A stretch of DNA of 64,000 nucleotides from Rhodovulum sp. ES.010 (GTDB lineage Bacteria; Pseudomonadota; Alphaproteobacteria; Rhodobacterales; Rhodobacteraceae). Positions 1 to 8,150 of the stretch are shown here, one piece after another. Numbering within the stretch: position 1 is the stretch's first letter; each line of letters opens with the position of its first letter. The notes under the pieces were generated by a model, which saw only the letters and a list, made by a program, of their open reading frames with translations, made no database searches and was not told where the DNA came from. The translations under genes were made by a program, and so were the position numbers. Where the stretch lies: positions 2,180,001 through 2,244,000 of the forward strand of contig NZ_FSRS01000001.1 of assembly GCF_900142935.1 (NCBI RefSeq), given 5' to 3'.

Positions 1-22
1 GCCGTGGCGTAGACAGATTTCC

Positions 23-709
23 ATGGAGCGTGCGAAGGAGACCCAGATCGTCGAGCACATCCTCGACGCCATCGCCGACCAGCGGCTGCCCGCCGGCACC
101 CGGCTGGGCGAACAGGCGTTGAGCGACCATTTTTCCTGCAATCGCACGCAGGTGCGCCGGGCGCTGGCGACGCTCACGGCCTACCAGGTGGTCGAGCATG
201 TCCCCAATCGCGGGGCCTCGGTGGCGACGCCCACGGCGCAGGATGCCCAAGACGTGTTCCAGGCCCGCCGGGCCATCGAATCCACCATCTGCCGCAACGT
301 GGTGCGCCATGCGACCGAGGCCGACATCGCCGCGCTGCGCGCCCATCTGGCCGAGGAGGCGCAGGCCAAGGGCCATCGCGACCGGCCCGCGGCGATTCGC
401 CTGTCGCGGGGCTTTCACGACCTGCTGGCGCGGATGGGCCGGAACGCGGTGCTGGAACGCTATGCGCAGGACCTGACGATGCGCTCTTCGCTCATCATCG
501 GGCTTTACGGCACACAGGCGCGGACGCTCTGCGCCGAGGACGAACACGAGCGGATCGTCGAGGCCATCGCCGCCCGCGACGAGGCCCGCGCGCTCAGCGA
601 GATGGACCAGCACCTGCGCCACATCGAGCAGGGCATCGACTTCGACGGCAATCGACCGCCCACAGGGGCGCTGTCCTCATTGCTGGGCACGCGCGCCGCG
701 GACGAATGA
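23..709 (+). CDS. GntR family transcriptional regulator, FCD type
   Basis: A DNA-binding repressor or activator that would sense a small carboxylate or related metabolite. The first 75 residues or so carry a GntR winged helix (the LPAGTRLGEQALSDHF stretch, then a recognition helix with RTQVRRAL). Residues about 85-215 fit the all-helical FCD ligand domain, with the typical start ARRAIE and a later LSRGFHDLLA. The ATG at 23 is the first in the window, but the frame stays open to base 1, so the true start may lie upstream and the N-terminus may be incomplete. The target operon is not visible; the downstream side is repeat and IS debris. Family call is secure, ligand unknown. Confidence 0.85.
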   Translation: MERAKETQIVEHILDAIADQRLPAGTRLGEQALSDHFSCNRTQVRRALATLTAYQVVEHVPNRGASVATPTAQDAQDVFQARRAIESTICRNVVRHATEADIAALRAHLAEEAQAKGHRDRPAAIRLSRGFHDLLARMGRNAVLERYAQDLTMRSSLIIGLYGTQARTLCAEDEHERIVEAIAARDEARALSEMDQHLRHIEQGIDFDGNRPPTGALSSLLGTRAADE

Positions 710-814
710 AAGCCGTCAGGTCTTCCCGTTCAGGAAAGATGCCACTCGCGAAGAAGTCCGAACGGCGGTTCCCGTCTGCGTGGCAAAACCGGGTGCAAGG
801 CACCGCGAATGCCC

Positions 815-905
815 GAAATCCGCCCTTTCGCCCGGGATGCTGCAAACGCGAATGCGGCAAGGTCGTCTACGCGACGGATGGTGGCGATGCCGCAGCGACG
901 GGCGA
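815..905. repeat. Dispersed repeat, copy 1
   Basis: About 90 bp that match 18299-18390 closely, including the shared blocks GGTCGTCTACGCGACG and TGGTGGCGATGCCGCAGCGA. The two copies are in the same orientation about 17.5 kb apart. The second copy adjoins an IS1182-type element and seems to have been its target. No convincing protein is encoded. I infer an intergenic repeat family, possibly widespread in this genome. Confidence 0.75.
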
Positions 906-951
906 TGCTTCGGCAGAGCACATCGTCGACGTTTCCCGCGGAGGACGTCGA

Positions 952-1200
952 ATGTCGCAGCTTTCCGAAAAACAGTTGCACGCCGTGGCGACGCACGGAA
1001 CCATTCGAAAGCCGACGCCAAGACCCCGAAGCGGACCGGCGAATGCTCCGAAAATCGAGAAAGCCGCGCGCAAGGCCAACCGGGTGTCTGCAAAGGCACG
1101 GTCGAGGCGCGCGGATGCCACCGCCGAAGGACTGGCCAAGATCCGCGACAGAACGGCCCCGGGTTTACCGGAGAGCAAAAGGCTCGAAGGATACCCGTGA
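952..1200 (+). CDS. Possible small basic protein, unknown function
   Basis: An 82-residue reading frame starting MSQLSEKQLHAV, preceded by a well placed GGAGGA about six bases upstream of the ATG. The product is rich in Arg, Lys, Ala and Pro, with no recognisable domain. It lies between a dispersed repeat and an IS3 remnant and ends at the IS3 OrfA start. Its composition is also what non-coding high-GC DNA yields by chance. The ribosome binding site is the only positive evidence. Confidence 0.25.
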   Translation: MSQLSEKQLHAVATHGTIRKPTPRPRSGPANAPKIEKAARKANRVSAKARSRRADATAEGLAKIRDRTAPGLPESKRLEGYP

Positions 1201-1690
1201 TGAGCAAGAGACCCTACACCCCGTCCTACCCGGCCGAGCTGTGTGAGCGCGGCGTCCGGCTTTTCAAGGAACACCGCGCTGAATATGCCAGCGACAACGC
1301 GGCCTATCGGGCGATTGCGCCGAAGCTCGGCTGCTCGCCGGACAGTCTGCGCGTCTGGTGCCAGCGCGCCGAACGCGATACCGGCGAGCGCCCCGGCCTG
1401 ACCAGCGCAGAGCGGGACCGGAGTGAGCCATTGAAGGCGCCATTGGTTCAAGCCCAATGGACGACGATTTCACCCATGTCTCGACCTGGCAGGGGAGGGT
1501 CTACGTCGCCTTCGTGATCGACGTCTTCGCCCGCGCTCGCCATTGTGCTCGAACCAATGGCGCACAAATGGCTCTCCGTGGGCTGGGGCGTCTCCACCTC
1601 GATGACCACGGGCTTCGTGCTCGATGCCCTCAACCAGGCGATCTGCCAGAGAACGCCGTCAGACGCCGATGCGTTGATCCTAGGCCTTCC
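1200..1690 (+). pseudogene. Remnant of an IS3-family transposase (OrfA start plus OrfB pieces)
   Basis: The ATG at 1200 opens a typical IS3 OrfA with a helix-turn-helix (SYPAELCERGVRLF, later APKLGCSPDSLRVW), but similarity stops near residue 75. The sequence then jumps to pieces of OrfB: THVSTWQGRVYVAFVIDVFA near 1470-1530, and after another frameshift TTGFVLDALNQAI near 1605-1640. In intact relatives these lie in the catalytic core. The middle of the element is therefore deleted and the frames are broken, so no active enzyme can be made. It belongs to a different IS3 subgroup from the element at 4132-5402. Confidence 0.8.
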
Positions 1691-1798
1691 TGCAACGGGA
1701 CGGTGCACACGGAGGCGGGCCGTCAGGGCGCAAACGGAGTTGCACCGGCCGCGTCCGGTCTCTACCGGAGGGGCGACCTTGAAAGCGGCGGTGGCCCC

Positions 1799-2269
1799 AT
1801 GGATCTGACCCTGTTTCCCCTCTTCCTCGCGACTTGCGCCGTTCCGGCGGCGGCGGGCGTCCTCTTCAAGCCCGGAGACTGGTATCGCGACCTCGACAAG
1901 CCCGCCTGGACGCCGCCGAACCGGCTTTTCCCGCTGATCTGGGCCGTTCTCTACACGCTGATGTCGCTCGCGGCCGCCCGGGTGGCCATCTATCCCGACA
2001 ACGATCTGGCGCTGGGGCTGTGGTCGCTGCAGATCACCATCAACACGCTCTGGTCCGCGGTGTTCTTCGGCCTGCACCGGATGCTGGGCGGGGTGGTCGT
2101 CATCGCATTGCTCTGGGTGGCTGTCCTCGCGACCACCGTGGCGTTCTGGGCCCACGACATCCTCGCGGCCGTCATGATGGTGCCCTACCTCGCCTGGGGA
2201 ACCTTCGCGCTGGCGCTCAACGTCTCGGTCTGGCTGCGCAATCGTGATCGCGACTCCGCAACCTCGTGA
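1799..2269 (+). CDS. tspO: TspO/MBR family membrane protein
   Basis: A 156-residue protein with five hydrophobic segments, the usual size and topology of bacterial TspO (CrtK). The family signature W-x-P-P is at residues 37-40 (PAWTPPN), followed by the conserved FPLIWAVLYTLM helix and an NTLWSAVFFGLHR segment. Known relatives sit in the outer or inner membrane, bind porphyrins and affect tetrapyrrole and photosynthesis gene control in Rhodobacter. No pigment genes are in this window. The ATG at 1799 is chosen because the hydrophobic first helix starts right after it. It lies directly downstream of IS3 debris, so its original promoter may have been altered. Confidence 0.9.
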   Translation: MDLTLFPLFLATCAVPAAAGVLFKPGDWYRDLDKPAWTPPNRLFPLIWAVLYTLMSLAAARVAIYPDNDLALGLWSLQITINTLWSAVFFGLHRMLGGVVVIALLWVAVLATTVAFWAHDILAAVMMVPYLAWGTFALALNVSVWLRNRDRDSATS

Positions 2270-2483
2270 GGCGTCGACAGCGCAAGGCACGTGATGTCTC
2301 AGGGGGGCGATGAAAAGACTGCATGGCTTTGCATCGTGATAGTCAGCGCGACGATGTCCGTGTTCGCGGGGATGGCGGACGCGCGGAACTCGACCCCTGT
2401 CCGAGCTGGGCAATCGCAGGCTTGCCCGAAGCAGCGGGGGCTTCTATGCAGGATCTGCAGCGGAACCGCGAGGGAGGGAGCCG

Positions 2484-3030
2484 GTGAAACAGGGGCACGA
2501 TCTCGGCGGGATCATCGCATTTGCGCATCGCGAGGAGGACTGGAGCGAGCGGCTGGCCGGGGTGGTGGACGAGCATTTCCTGCCGGCGCTGGAAGAGTTC
2601 GACCTGGACTTCGAGGATCTGGCTGACATCTTCGGCGAGCACGCACCCTGGACCCTTTGGGGGTGTGCCTTCGAGGATTTCCTGTCCCGCCGCTGACGAC
2701 AATCCGAACCGTCGACCAGGCGATGCGCGATCGCGATGTCCGAGGCCGGTCACCGGAGGACGCGGACGAGATCCCGCCCGAGATCGCACGCCAAATCTTG
2801 CAGGAGCATTTCGACCGCCACTACCGCGACACGCTCGACCAGCCGATCCCCGCCCTAGGCGACAAGCCCCCCCCCGCCAGGCCGTCCGGAGCGCCGCGGG
2901 GCGCAAGAAGGTGGTGGAATGGCTGAAGCTCATCGAGAACCGCAGCGCGAAGGCCGAAGGCACGCCCATGGCCGACTACGATTTCGGGTGGATGTGGGAG
3001 GAACTGGGCGTGCTCGACGAGAAGAGGTAG
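2484..3030 (+). pseudogene. Broken conserved hypothetical gene, internally deleted and frameshifted at a C9 run
   Basis: An intact frame from ATG 2484 gives about 70 residues beginning MKQGHDLGGIIAFAHREE and ending LWGCAFEDFLSR, which reads as the start of a larger protein. A second frame then gives EIARQILQEHFDRHYRDTLD and QPIPALGDK. At 2867-2875 there is a run of nine C; with seven or ten C the frame would continue into RQAVRSAAGRKKVVEWLK and finish YDFGWMWEELG near 3030. I recall full-length alphaproteobacterial proteins with this N-terminal and C-terminal style separated by several hundred residues, so I infer deletion of the middle plus a slip in the homopolymer. Function unknown. Confidence 0.6.
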
Positions 3031-3280
3031 GGGCGGGAAGCGGACTTTCTCCGCACGTGCGAGTTGCCCGGGTACACAGTCAGAAGCAGACATCCAGATC
3101 GCCTCGACTCTGTGCCTTCTCCGCGATGCCGCGAGGCGGCTTTGAGCCCTTGGCCGCCAGCAACGACTGATCTCTCGGTGCTCAGCCTTTCTTGTCGGGA
3201 GATACAGTGCATGACGCGCAAGCTCATCGCGACGACGGGAACTCTGGTCTGATCCTCGACTGGAAGAACTGACGCTTCGT
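3031..3280. other. Intergenic stretch
   Basis: About 250 bases between the broken gene and the small membrane protein on the minus strand. I see no protein with recognisable features, no tRNA and no clear hairpin with a T run. Confidence 0.5.
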
Positions 3281-3451
3281 TCAACTGCCCTTGCGATCCT
3301 TAAGCCAGCCCCCGACAAATCCGCCGATAGCGCCTGCCGGTATGAGCATCCACAATGACGCTGCCGTGTCGAGACCGAGCAGCCGCGAAAGGAAAAAACC
3401 CACTAGGGCCGCCACGCCGCCGATTATCGCGTATTTTGTTGGTGCTCCCAT
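3281..3451 (-). CDS. Small membrane protein of 56 residues
   Basis: A short frame from ATG 3451 to TGA 3281. It starts MGAPTKYAIIGGVAALVGFF and ends with a charged tail KDRKGS. Two hydrophobic segments (about residues 8-24 and 33-49) with Gly-rich faces suggest a two-helix inner-membrane hairpin. It lies about 80 bp downstream of the truncated SH3-domain gene on the same strand and may once have shared its transcript. No family recognised. The clean hydrophobic pattern and charged ends support a real gene. Confidence 0.55.
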   Translation of the reverse strand: MGAPTKYAIIGGVAALVGFFLSRLLGLDTAASLWMLIPAGAIGGFVGGWLKDRKGS

Positions 3452-3532
3452 GCCCGCAATCCTTCTCTACACGACCTGGCCACATGCTTGGCAGCGTGGC
3501 CGATGGACCGGCCACGCCCCCGAACGATGCCC

Positions 3533-4153
3533 TCAAAGCGATCCTTCGTCGGTGATCGACATGATCCCGGCCGTCGTGCCGTCACGGTACGCGATACAGC
3601 GCCATGGCGCGCTCTGGTCGCCGACCCCGACGATGACTTCGGTGCCCGCCTCCGAGAACATCGATCGCAGGACGAACGCGGTCGGGTTGTTCGTCACCTG
3701 CCTGACGTCGCGCAGACAGGCCTCATGCGCTGCGTCAAGCAACTCGTTGCTGGCGGCGGCACTTCCCGAACCGGCCGAAGGCACGGTCGGTTGCGACGGC
3801 GCGGCCGCTTCGCGCAGATACTCGCCCGCGGCCCAACCCGTCACGCCACCGCCAACCTGCGCGACCTCGCACCAGCGGCGGCCTTCGTTCATCCGGCATC
3901 CGAGGTTCCGGACGACCGTGCCGCGAAGCAGGCCCATCCGCACCGCCGCGCTCGTCGACGGCGCGGCTCGGATGTTGAGGCTTCCGGACACGCCGGTCAC
4001 TTCCCAATAGTCCGGACCGCCTGATAGTCCGTCCGCGAAATCCTGACCGGAGCCTGCCGCGGCGCCGTCGATCCGGATATCCAGGGTGTAAGTCGTGGAC
4101 TCGCCCCGCCGCGCCGCGTTGCGGTTGATGATGACCTGCCACTGATCTTTCAT
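3533..4153 (-). pseudogene. SH3-domain protein truncated at its N-terminus by an IS3 element
   Basis: The 206-residue reading contains one bacterial SH3-like domain, about residues 50-115 (VSGSLNIRAAPSTSAAVRMG, then GTVVRNLGCRMNEGRRWCEV and GWAAGEYL), typical of envelope proteins that bind peptidoglycan or partners. The preceding stretch RNAARRGESTTYTLDIRIDG looks like the end of a lost upstream domain. The ATG at 4153 lies inside the IS3 terminus, which ends at 4132, so the first seven codons come from the element. No signal peptide remains. I infer that the IS removed the export signal and N-terminal domain. A fusion product could still be translated because this ATG overlaps the transposase stop codon. 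Confidence 0.7.
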
Positions 4154-5085
4154 CCAGCCGCGACCGGAGCCCGGTTGGTGTTTACGCCAAATGGCGCGGG
4201 TTGAGCAATCGCCCGACGCGCGGAGCTCTCATCTCGCGCAGCGGGTCGGGCGATTGCGGTGGTCAGGGTCTGCGCGTAGTCAGCCGGGGTCTGATAGCCC
4301 AAGGCCGAATGGGGGCGCTCGGTGTTGTAGTCGGCGACCCAGGCGGCGATCAGGTCGCGGGCATGGGCGAGGTTACGAAACAGCGTCTCGTTCAAGAACT
4401 CGTCCCGCATCCGGCCGTTGAAGCTCTCGACAAAGCCATTCTGCATCGGCTTGCCCGGCGCGATGTAGTGCCATTCGATCCGGTTCTCGGCGCACCACTT
4501 CAGGATCGCGTTCGAGGTCAGTTCCGTCCCGTTGTCCGACACGATCATTCCCGGCTTGCCGCGACGTTCGATCAGCGCCGTCAGCTCCCGCGCGACGCGC
4601 CGGCCGGAGATCGACGTGTCCGGGATCGCGGCGAGGCATTCGCGCGTGACGTCATCGACGATGTTCAGCACCCGGAACCGCCGCCCGCACGCGAACTGGT
4701 CATGGACGAAATCCAGTGACCAACGGGCATTTGCGCGCGCCTCGACCAGGATCGGGGCGCGGGTGCCGATGGCCTTGCGCCGCGCGCGCCGCTTGCGGAC
4801 GGTCAGCCCTTCCTCGCGGTAAAGCCGGTAGATACGGTTGATCCCCGAGGGCTCGCCCTCCCGCCGGAGCAGGACGAAGAGCCGCCGGTAGCCGAACCGC
4901 CGACGCTCGTTGGCAAGCTCCCGCAATCGGCCGCGCAGTTCCGTGTCGGGTGCGCGTTGCGACCGGTAGCGGATCGTCTTCCGATCCGCGCCGGCAATCT
5001 GGCACGCCCGTCGTTCCGACAGCCCGAACCGGGCCTTCAGATGCGCGACCGCCTCGCGCTTCACGACGGGCGTCACCACTTTTTT
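4150..5085 (-). CDS. IS3-family transposase OrfB (DDE integrase), made by minus-one frameshift
   Basis: The catalytic half of the transposase, read in the minus-one frame after the A6G site at 5079-5085, continuing [20 protein letters not shown]. It has the HTH_21 segment ([14 protein letters not shown]), then the rve integrase core with the acidic triad in [20 protein letters not shown] and [16 protein letters not shown]. The C-terminal tail ([19 protein letters not shown]) is complete. It has no independent start with a good ribosome site, as expected for a fused OrfAB product. All catalytic residues are present, so the element could be active. Confidence 0.88.
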   Translation of the reverse strand, partial: KKVVTPVVKREAVAHLKARFGLSERRACQIAGADRKTIRYRSQRAPDTELRGRLRELANERRRFGYRRLFVLLRREGEPSGINRIYRLYREEGLTVRKRRARRKAIGTRAPILVEARANARWSLDFVHDQFACGRRFRVLNIVDDVTRECLAAIPDTSISGRRVARELTALIERRGKPGMIVSDNGTELTSNAILKWCAENRIEWHYIAPGKPMQNGFVESFNGRMRDEFLNETLFRNLAHARDLIAAWVADYNTERPHSALGYQTPADYAQTLTTAIARPAARDESSARRAIAQPAPFGVNTNRAPVAAG

Positions 5086-5339
5086 GAAACCAGCTCGCGC
5101 ATCGCGGCCAGATCCAGCATCTGCTCCGCCAGCAGCTTCTTCAACTTGGCGTTCTCGTCCTCGAGCGCCTTCAGCCGTTTGGCCTCTGACACCGTCATGC
5201 CGCCGTATTTGGCTTTCCAGTTGTAGAACGTCCCCTCCGACATGCCGTGCTTGCGGCACAGATCGGCACACTTCGCCCCGGCCTCATGCTCGGCCAGGAT
5301 GCCGATAATCTGCTCTTCGCTGTATCTCGTTCGCTTCAT
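5073..5339 (-). CDS. IS3-family transposase OrfA
   Basis: An 88-residue DNA-binding protein starting [20 protein letters not shown], with the usual helix-turn-helix ([19 protein letters not shown]) and a C-terminal leucine-rich coil ([20 protein letters not shown]). The upstream in-frame ATG at 5354 is less likely because family members begin [11 protein letters not shown]. Near the end the message reads TCA AAA AAG TGG TGA; the heptamer A-AAA-AAG at 5079-5085 is a classic minus-one frameshift site that fuses OrfA to OrfB. Confidence 0.9.
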   Translation of the reverse strand: MKRTRYSEEQIIGILAEHEAGAKCADLCRKHGMSEGTFYNWKAKYGGMTVSEAKRLKALEDENAKLKKLLAEQMLDLAAMRELVSKKW

Positions 5340-5412
5340 TGTCCGTCCCCTCATTGGGTCGGACTCTAATCGCAGGTGGAGGAAAAATCCCGTGGCAGGT
5401 CAAACCATACGG

Positions 5413-6453
5413 TCAATCTTTTTTTAGGTGCATAGCTTTGTTGTCGGTCGCGCCTTGGCGAATCTCCTGGATCGGTGCCGCCACCTTGAGACCGGCGTCG
5501 CGCAGGGCCGCGTGCATCTCGAGATAGAGGTCTTCCCGCCCGGCGAACATCGCAAGATAGTCGGCGAAGTAGACCCATGCAGAATAGGTGTAGGGGTCGA
5601 CGGAGGCGTCCTTGAGTTGCACGATGGGCTCCGGCGAGCGCAGGACGCTCTGACAACGCAAAGCGGCTGCGGATAAGAGTGAGATCACTTCCCGCGGGTC
5701 TGCCTCTCCCGAGACGCGGATATCGAAGCCCTGGGCGAAGGTCTGTCCCGGACCGCGCAGATTGAGGAATCGTTGGCGAGACAACATCGCGTTGGGGAGG
5801 ACGAAAAGGCCACCGTTCGCGCTCTTGAGTTGCGTCGACCTCCAGTTGATGTCGACGACCACGCCCTCGGTGCCGTCGTCGAACCGGAGTCTGTCGCCCG
5901 TCTGGAACGGCTTCTCGATGCTCAGGGCCAGGCCGGAGAAGAAGTCTCCGAGGGTCTGCTGCATGGCGAAGGCGAGGATCGCAGCGAGCGCCCCGGTCGA
6001 GACGTAGAGTTTGGCGGGAGAATAGTTGTTGGTGACGAGAAACAGCAGGAAGCCCACGAACATGCAAACGACCACGAGGGTCGTTCTCGCGAGACGCGAC
6101 ATGTGCCCTTGGCCGCCCTCTGACCGCTCCTCGATCCGGGCCGCGATGATCCGGGAGGCGCCGTAGCCGAAGGCGAGGAATAGGCCGAGATGCGTGAGCC
6201 CCGCGACGAAGGTCTGCCATTCGTACAGGCCGAAATGACCCAAAGTCGATCCGACGAGATATCCGGCGGCGTAGACGGCCGCCGGCAGAAGCACGAAGTC
6301 GAGGATCGCCCCGCCGCGGCGATACCGTCGCAGGAATATCCGGACGACACGGACCTGCCGCGCAAGCGTCCAGACCAGAAACAGCGTGACGACAAGCGCC
6401 GCGGTCAGGTTTCCGCCATGGAGGATCGAACCGGAGGATGCGTCGATGTTCAT
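5413..6453 (-). CDS. MscS-family mechanosensitive ion channel
   Basis: A 346-residue channel with four hydrophobic segments (LTAALVVTLFLVWTLA, FVLLPAAVYAAGYLVG, FVAGLTHLGLFLAFGYG and LVVVCMFVGFLLFLV), the pore-lining helix (LAAILAFAMQQTLGDFFSGL) and the MscS beta domain (EKPFQTGDRLRF, then GVVVDINWRSTQL). Such channels release solutes on osmotic downshift. I start at ATG 6453 (MNIDASSGS), since the upstream in-frame extension is Arg- and Pro-rich and lacks membrane character. No strong Shine-Dalgarno is visible there. The stop codon is 10 bp from the IS3 end, but the C-terminus looks complete. Confidence 0.85.
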   Translation of the reverse strand: MNIDASSGSILHGGNLTAALVVTLFLVWTLARQVRVVRIFLRRYRRGGAILDFVLLPAAVYAAGYLVGSTLGHFGLYEWQTFVAGLTHLGLFLAFGYGASRIIAARIEERSEGGQGHMSRLARTTLVVVCMFVGFLLFLVTNNYSPAKLYVSTGALAAILAFAMQQTLGDFFSGLALSIEKPFQTGDRLRFDDGTEGVVVDINWRSTQLKSANGGLFVLPNAMLSRQRFLNLRGPGQTFAQGFDIRVSGEADPREVISLLSAAALRCQSVLRSPEPIVQLKDASVDPYTYSAWVYFADYLAMFAGREDLYLEMHAALRDAGLKVAAPIQEIRQGATDNKAMHLKKD

Positions 6454-6750
6454 GGTGACGAGCCGGGGCGAAGAAGCACGCGTTGCGACCACATGGCGGC
6501 GTGCATCACGGGGTCTTCCGATATGCGGCGATCGCGATGGGATTTCTGCCGCGGCGGCGTATGCCGCGCACCGCGAGGGCCCTGGAAGCGGTGCGGCCAA
6601 GGGGGGCTGGAGGGCGATTTGTCAGATGGCTGGTCCGGCCGGGGCGAAGGTCCGGTCCGCGTGCTGTTCGCGGATGACGGCGCCGCGGCAAGGCGGATGG
6701 CCGAGTCCTCCGAGCAGCGAAAAGAAATCAACCGGTCCCGCTGCAATTGG
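6454..6750. other. Intergenic stretch
   Basis: Just under 300 bases between two minus-strand genes. Frames through it are Arg/Pro-rich shadows. I see no RNA gene, clear terminator or recognisable protein. Confidence 0.4.
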
Positions 6751-7917
6751 TTACCTCTGCCCTTCGCCGAGCGCCGTGACGGGCGCGAGCATGACGGCCG
6801 TCGCATCCTCGGCCAGCAGGACCGTGCCGGGCAGCAGGCCAGTCTGCCCCGATGTGCTGTCCGCGATCCCTCGGCGCACGGACTCCGTCTGCCGCAGAAA
6901 CGAGATCATCGTGGGTGAGGTCGCTGCGGCGAGGTGGCGCGAGGCGGCGTCGTCCGCGCCGGTCAGATCGATCACGGTCACGTCCAGCCCGGCCACTTCG
7001 TCGACAGTGCGAATGTTGCCGAGCCGGTCCTTGTGCCCGGTCAGGCGGGCCGACAGGCGCAGCGCCGGATCCTCGCGCGAGGTGAAGATCACGAAGGGGT
7101 CGGGCAGGTCGCCGATGTCCTCGGCCTGCTCGCGGAACAGGGCGGGGTCGATGTCGGGCGACATCAGGACGACACCGCTCAGGCGCGCCAGCGTCGCCCG
7201 GTCGCCGAGGAGCGCCATCTGCCGCAGCACCTCCATCGTGAGTTGCGTGCCCATCGAATGCGCGACGATCACGATCTCGCGCGCGCCCGCGGCGGCGAGA
7301 TCCTGCAGCATCTCCTGCATCCCGTCGCGCGCCACGAGCACGGCGTCGCGGTCGGCCGCGTAGGCCAGCGGCGCCCCGCGCGAGGGCCAGGCGTAGTGGA
7401 AGACCGGGCCGGGGATCCCGAAATCGGCCGCCATCTGCGCGGTGCGGAAGACGCCGTCGCCCATGACGTTGTTGAAACCGTGGACGGTGACGACGACCTC
7501 CTGGCGCCCTCTTCCGCCGCCGAGCGCGCGGCGCGCCTCGGTCCGGAAGGCGGCACGATCGCGAAAGGTTCCGGTCCGGCGCGTCAGGAAGTCCTCGCGC
7601 GGATCGGGGCGCGCGCCGGGAAGGGTTACGAGGCCCGGCGCACGATCGGGCGGCACGGAGACGTCAACGACGGCGTAGTTGAGCGCCCCCGGTTCCGAGC
7701 GCGACCAGAGACCGTCGGGGCTGCGCGCCCGCGTGGTGCCGACATGGACCGCGACGGTCTTCGTGCCTGCCATGGCCTCCGCGTCGGGGATGAGGTCTGC
7801 GCGTGGCCCACATCCGGCGACGACGGAAATCGCCACACACAGCACGGGGGCCATGCGCAGGCAGCACGGCATCTTCGGCAGGCGCCACACCGCTGATGCT
7901 CGCAGAGTCCGTGTCAT
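6751..7917 (-). CDS. Lipoprotein alpha/beta hydrolase (DUF900-like)
   Basis: A 388-residue predicted lipoprotein. After the hydrophobic segment the lipobox V-A-G-C (VAISVVAGCGPRAD) would anchor it to the envelope. The hydrolase fold shows VVVTVHGFNN (oxyanion strand), FHYAWPSRG and the nucleophile elbow IVAHSMGTQ. An acidic residue follows in FTSREDPAL, while the His is less certain. This pattern fits the DUF900 family of esterase-like proteins. The start at 7917 has GAGAGGCGA just upstream; MPCC at 7872 is an alternative that gives a shorter leader. It lies between two MscS-type genes on the same strand and could act in envelope stress, but the substrate is unknown. Confidence 0.82.
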   Translation of the reverse strand: MTRTLRASAVWRLPKMPCCLRMAPVLCVAISVVAGCGPRADLIPDAEAMAGTKTVAVHVGTTRARSPDGLWSRSEPGALNYAVVDVSVPPDRAPGLVTLPGARPDPREDFLTRRTGTFRDRAAFRTEARRALGGGRGRQEVVVTVHGFNNVMGDGVFRTAQMAADFGIPGPVFHYAWPSRGAPLAYAADRDAVLVARDGMQEMLQDLAAAGAREIVIVAHSMGTQLTMEVLRQMALLGDRATLARLSGVVLMSPDIDPALFREQAEDIGDLPDPFVIFTSREDPALRLSARLTGHKDRLGNIRTVDEVAGLDVTVIDLTGADDAASRHLAAATSPTMISFLRQTESVRRGIADSTSGQTGLLPGTVLLAEDATAVMLAPVTALGEGQR

Positions 7918-8150
7918 GTCTGTCGCCTCTCGGCTCGGAGCCCCCATTATCTTCTTGCTCGGATCACCTGGGCCACCTCCGCAACCAGCGTGCCCGCGCG
8001 GCCACCTGCGCGGATCTCCACCCCGCTGCGCTAGGGCACCCGCATCGCTGTGGCGAGTCAAGCCCTGGCCCTTGGAGGGCCGGACGGCGGTAGACAATGC
8101 GATGCACTTACCGATTGCCTTTACCGACTGCCTTCGGCGACGAGCGCGGT
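7918..8150. other. Intergenic stretch
   Basis: About 230 bases containing GC-rich sequence and the upstream region of the lipoprotein hydrolase. No feature beyond its ribosome site is recognisable. Confidence 0.4.

Larger units (their letters stand above)
4132..5402 (-). mobile_element. IS3-family insertion sequence, apparently complete
   Basis: A 1271-bp element with imperfect terminal inverted repeats starting TGACCTGCCAC: the left end reads TGACCTGCCACTGATCTTTC and the right end, read inward, TGACCTGCCACGGGATTTTT. OrfA and OrfB lie on the minus strand, linked by an A6G slippage site. No 3-4-bp target duplication is evident (GATGA on one side, AACCA on the other), which suggests loss of flanking DNA after insertion or recombination between two copies. 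It lies between the SH3 remnant and the end of the mscS-type gene, whose stop codon is only 10 bp away. Confidence 0.85.

Noticed and set aside
2291..2626. A 111-residue frame starting with a signal-peptide-like stretch
   Set aside because: After about 35 residues it becomes Arg/Gly-rich and runs through the start of the better supported broken gene at 2484; no family features.
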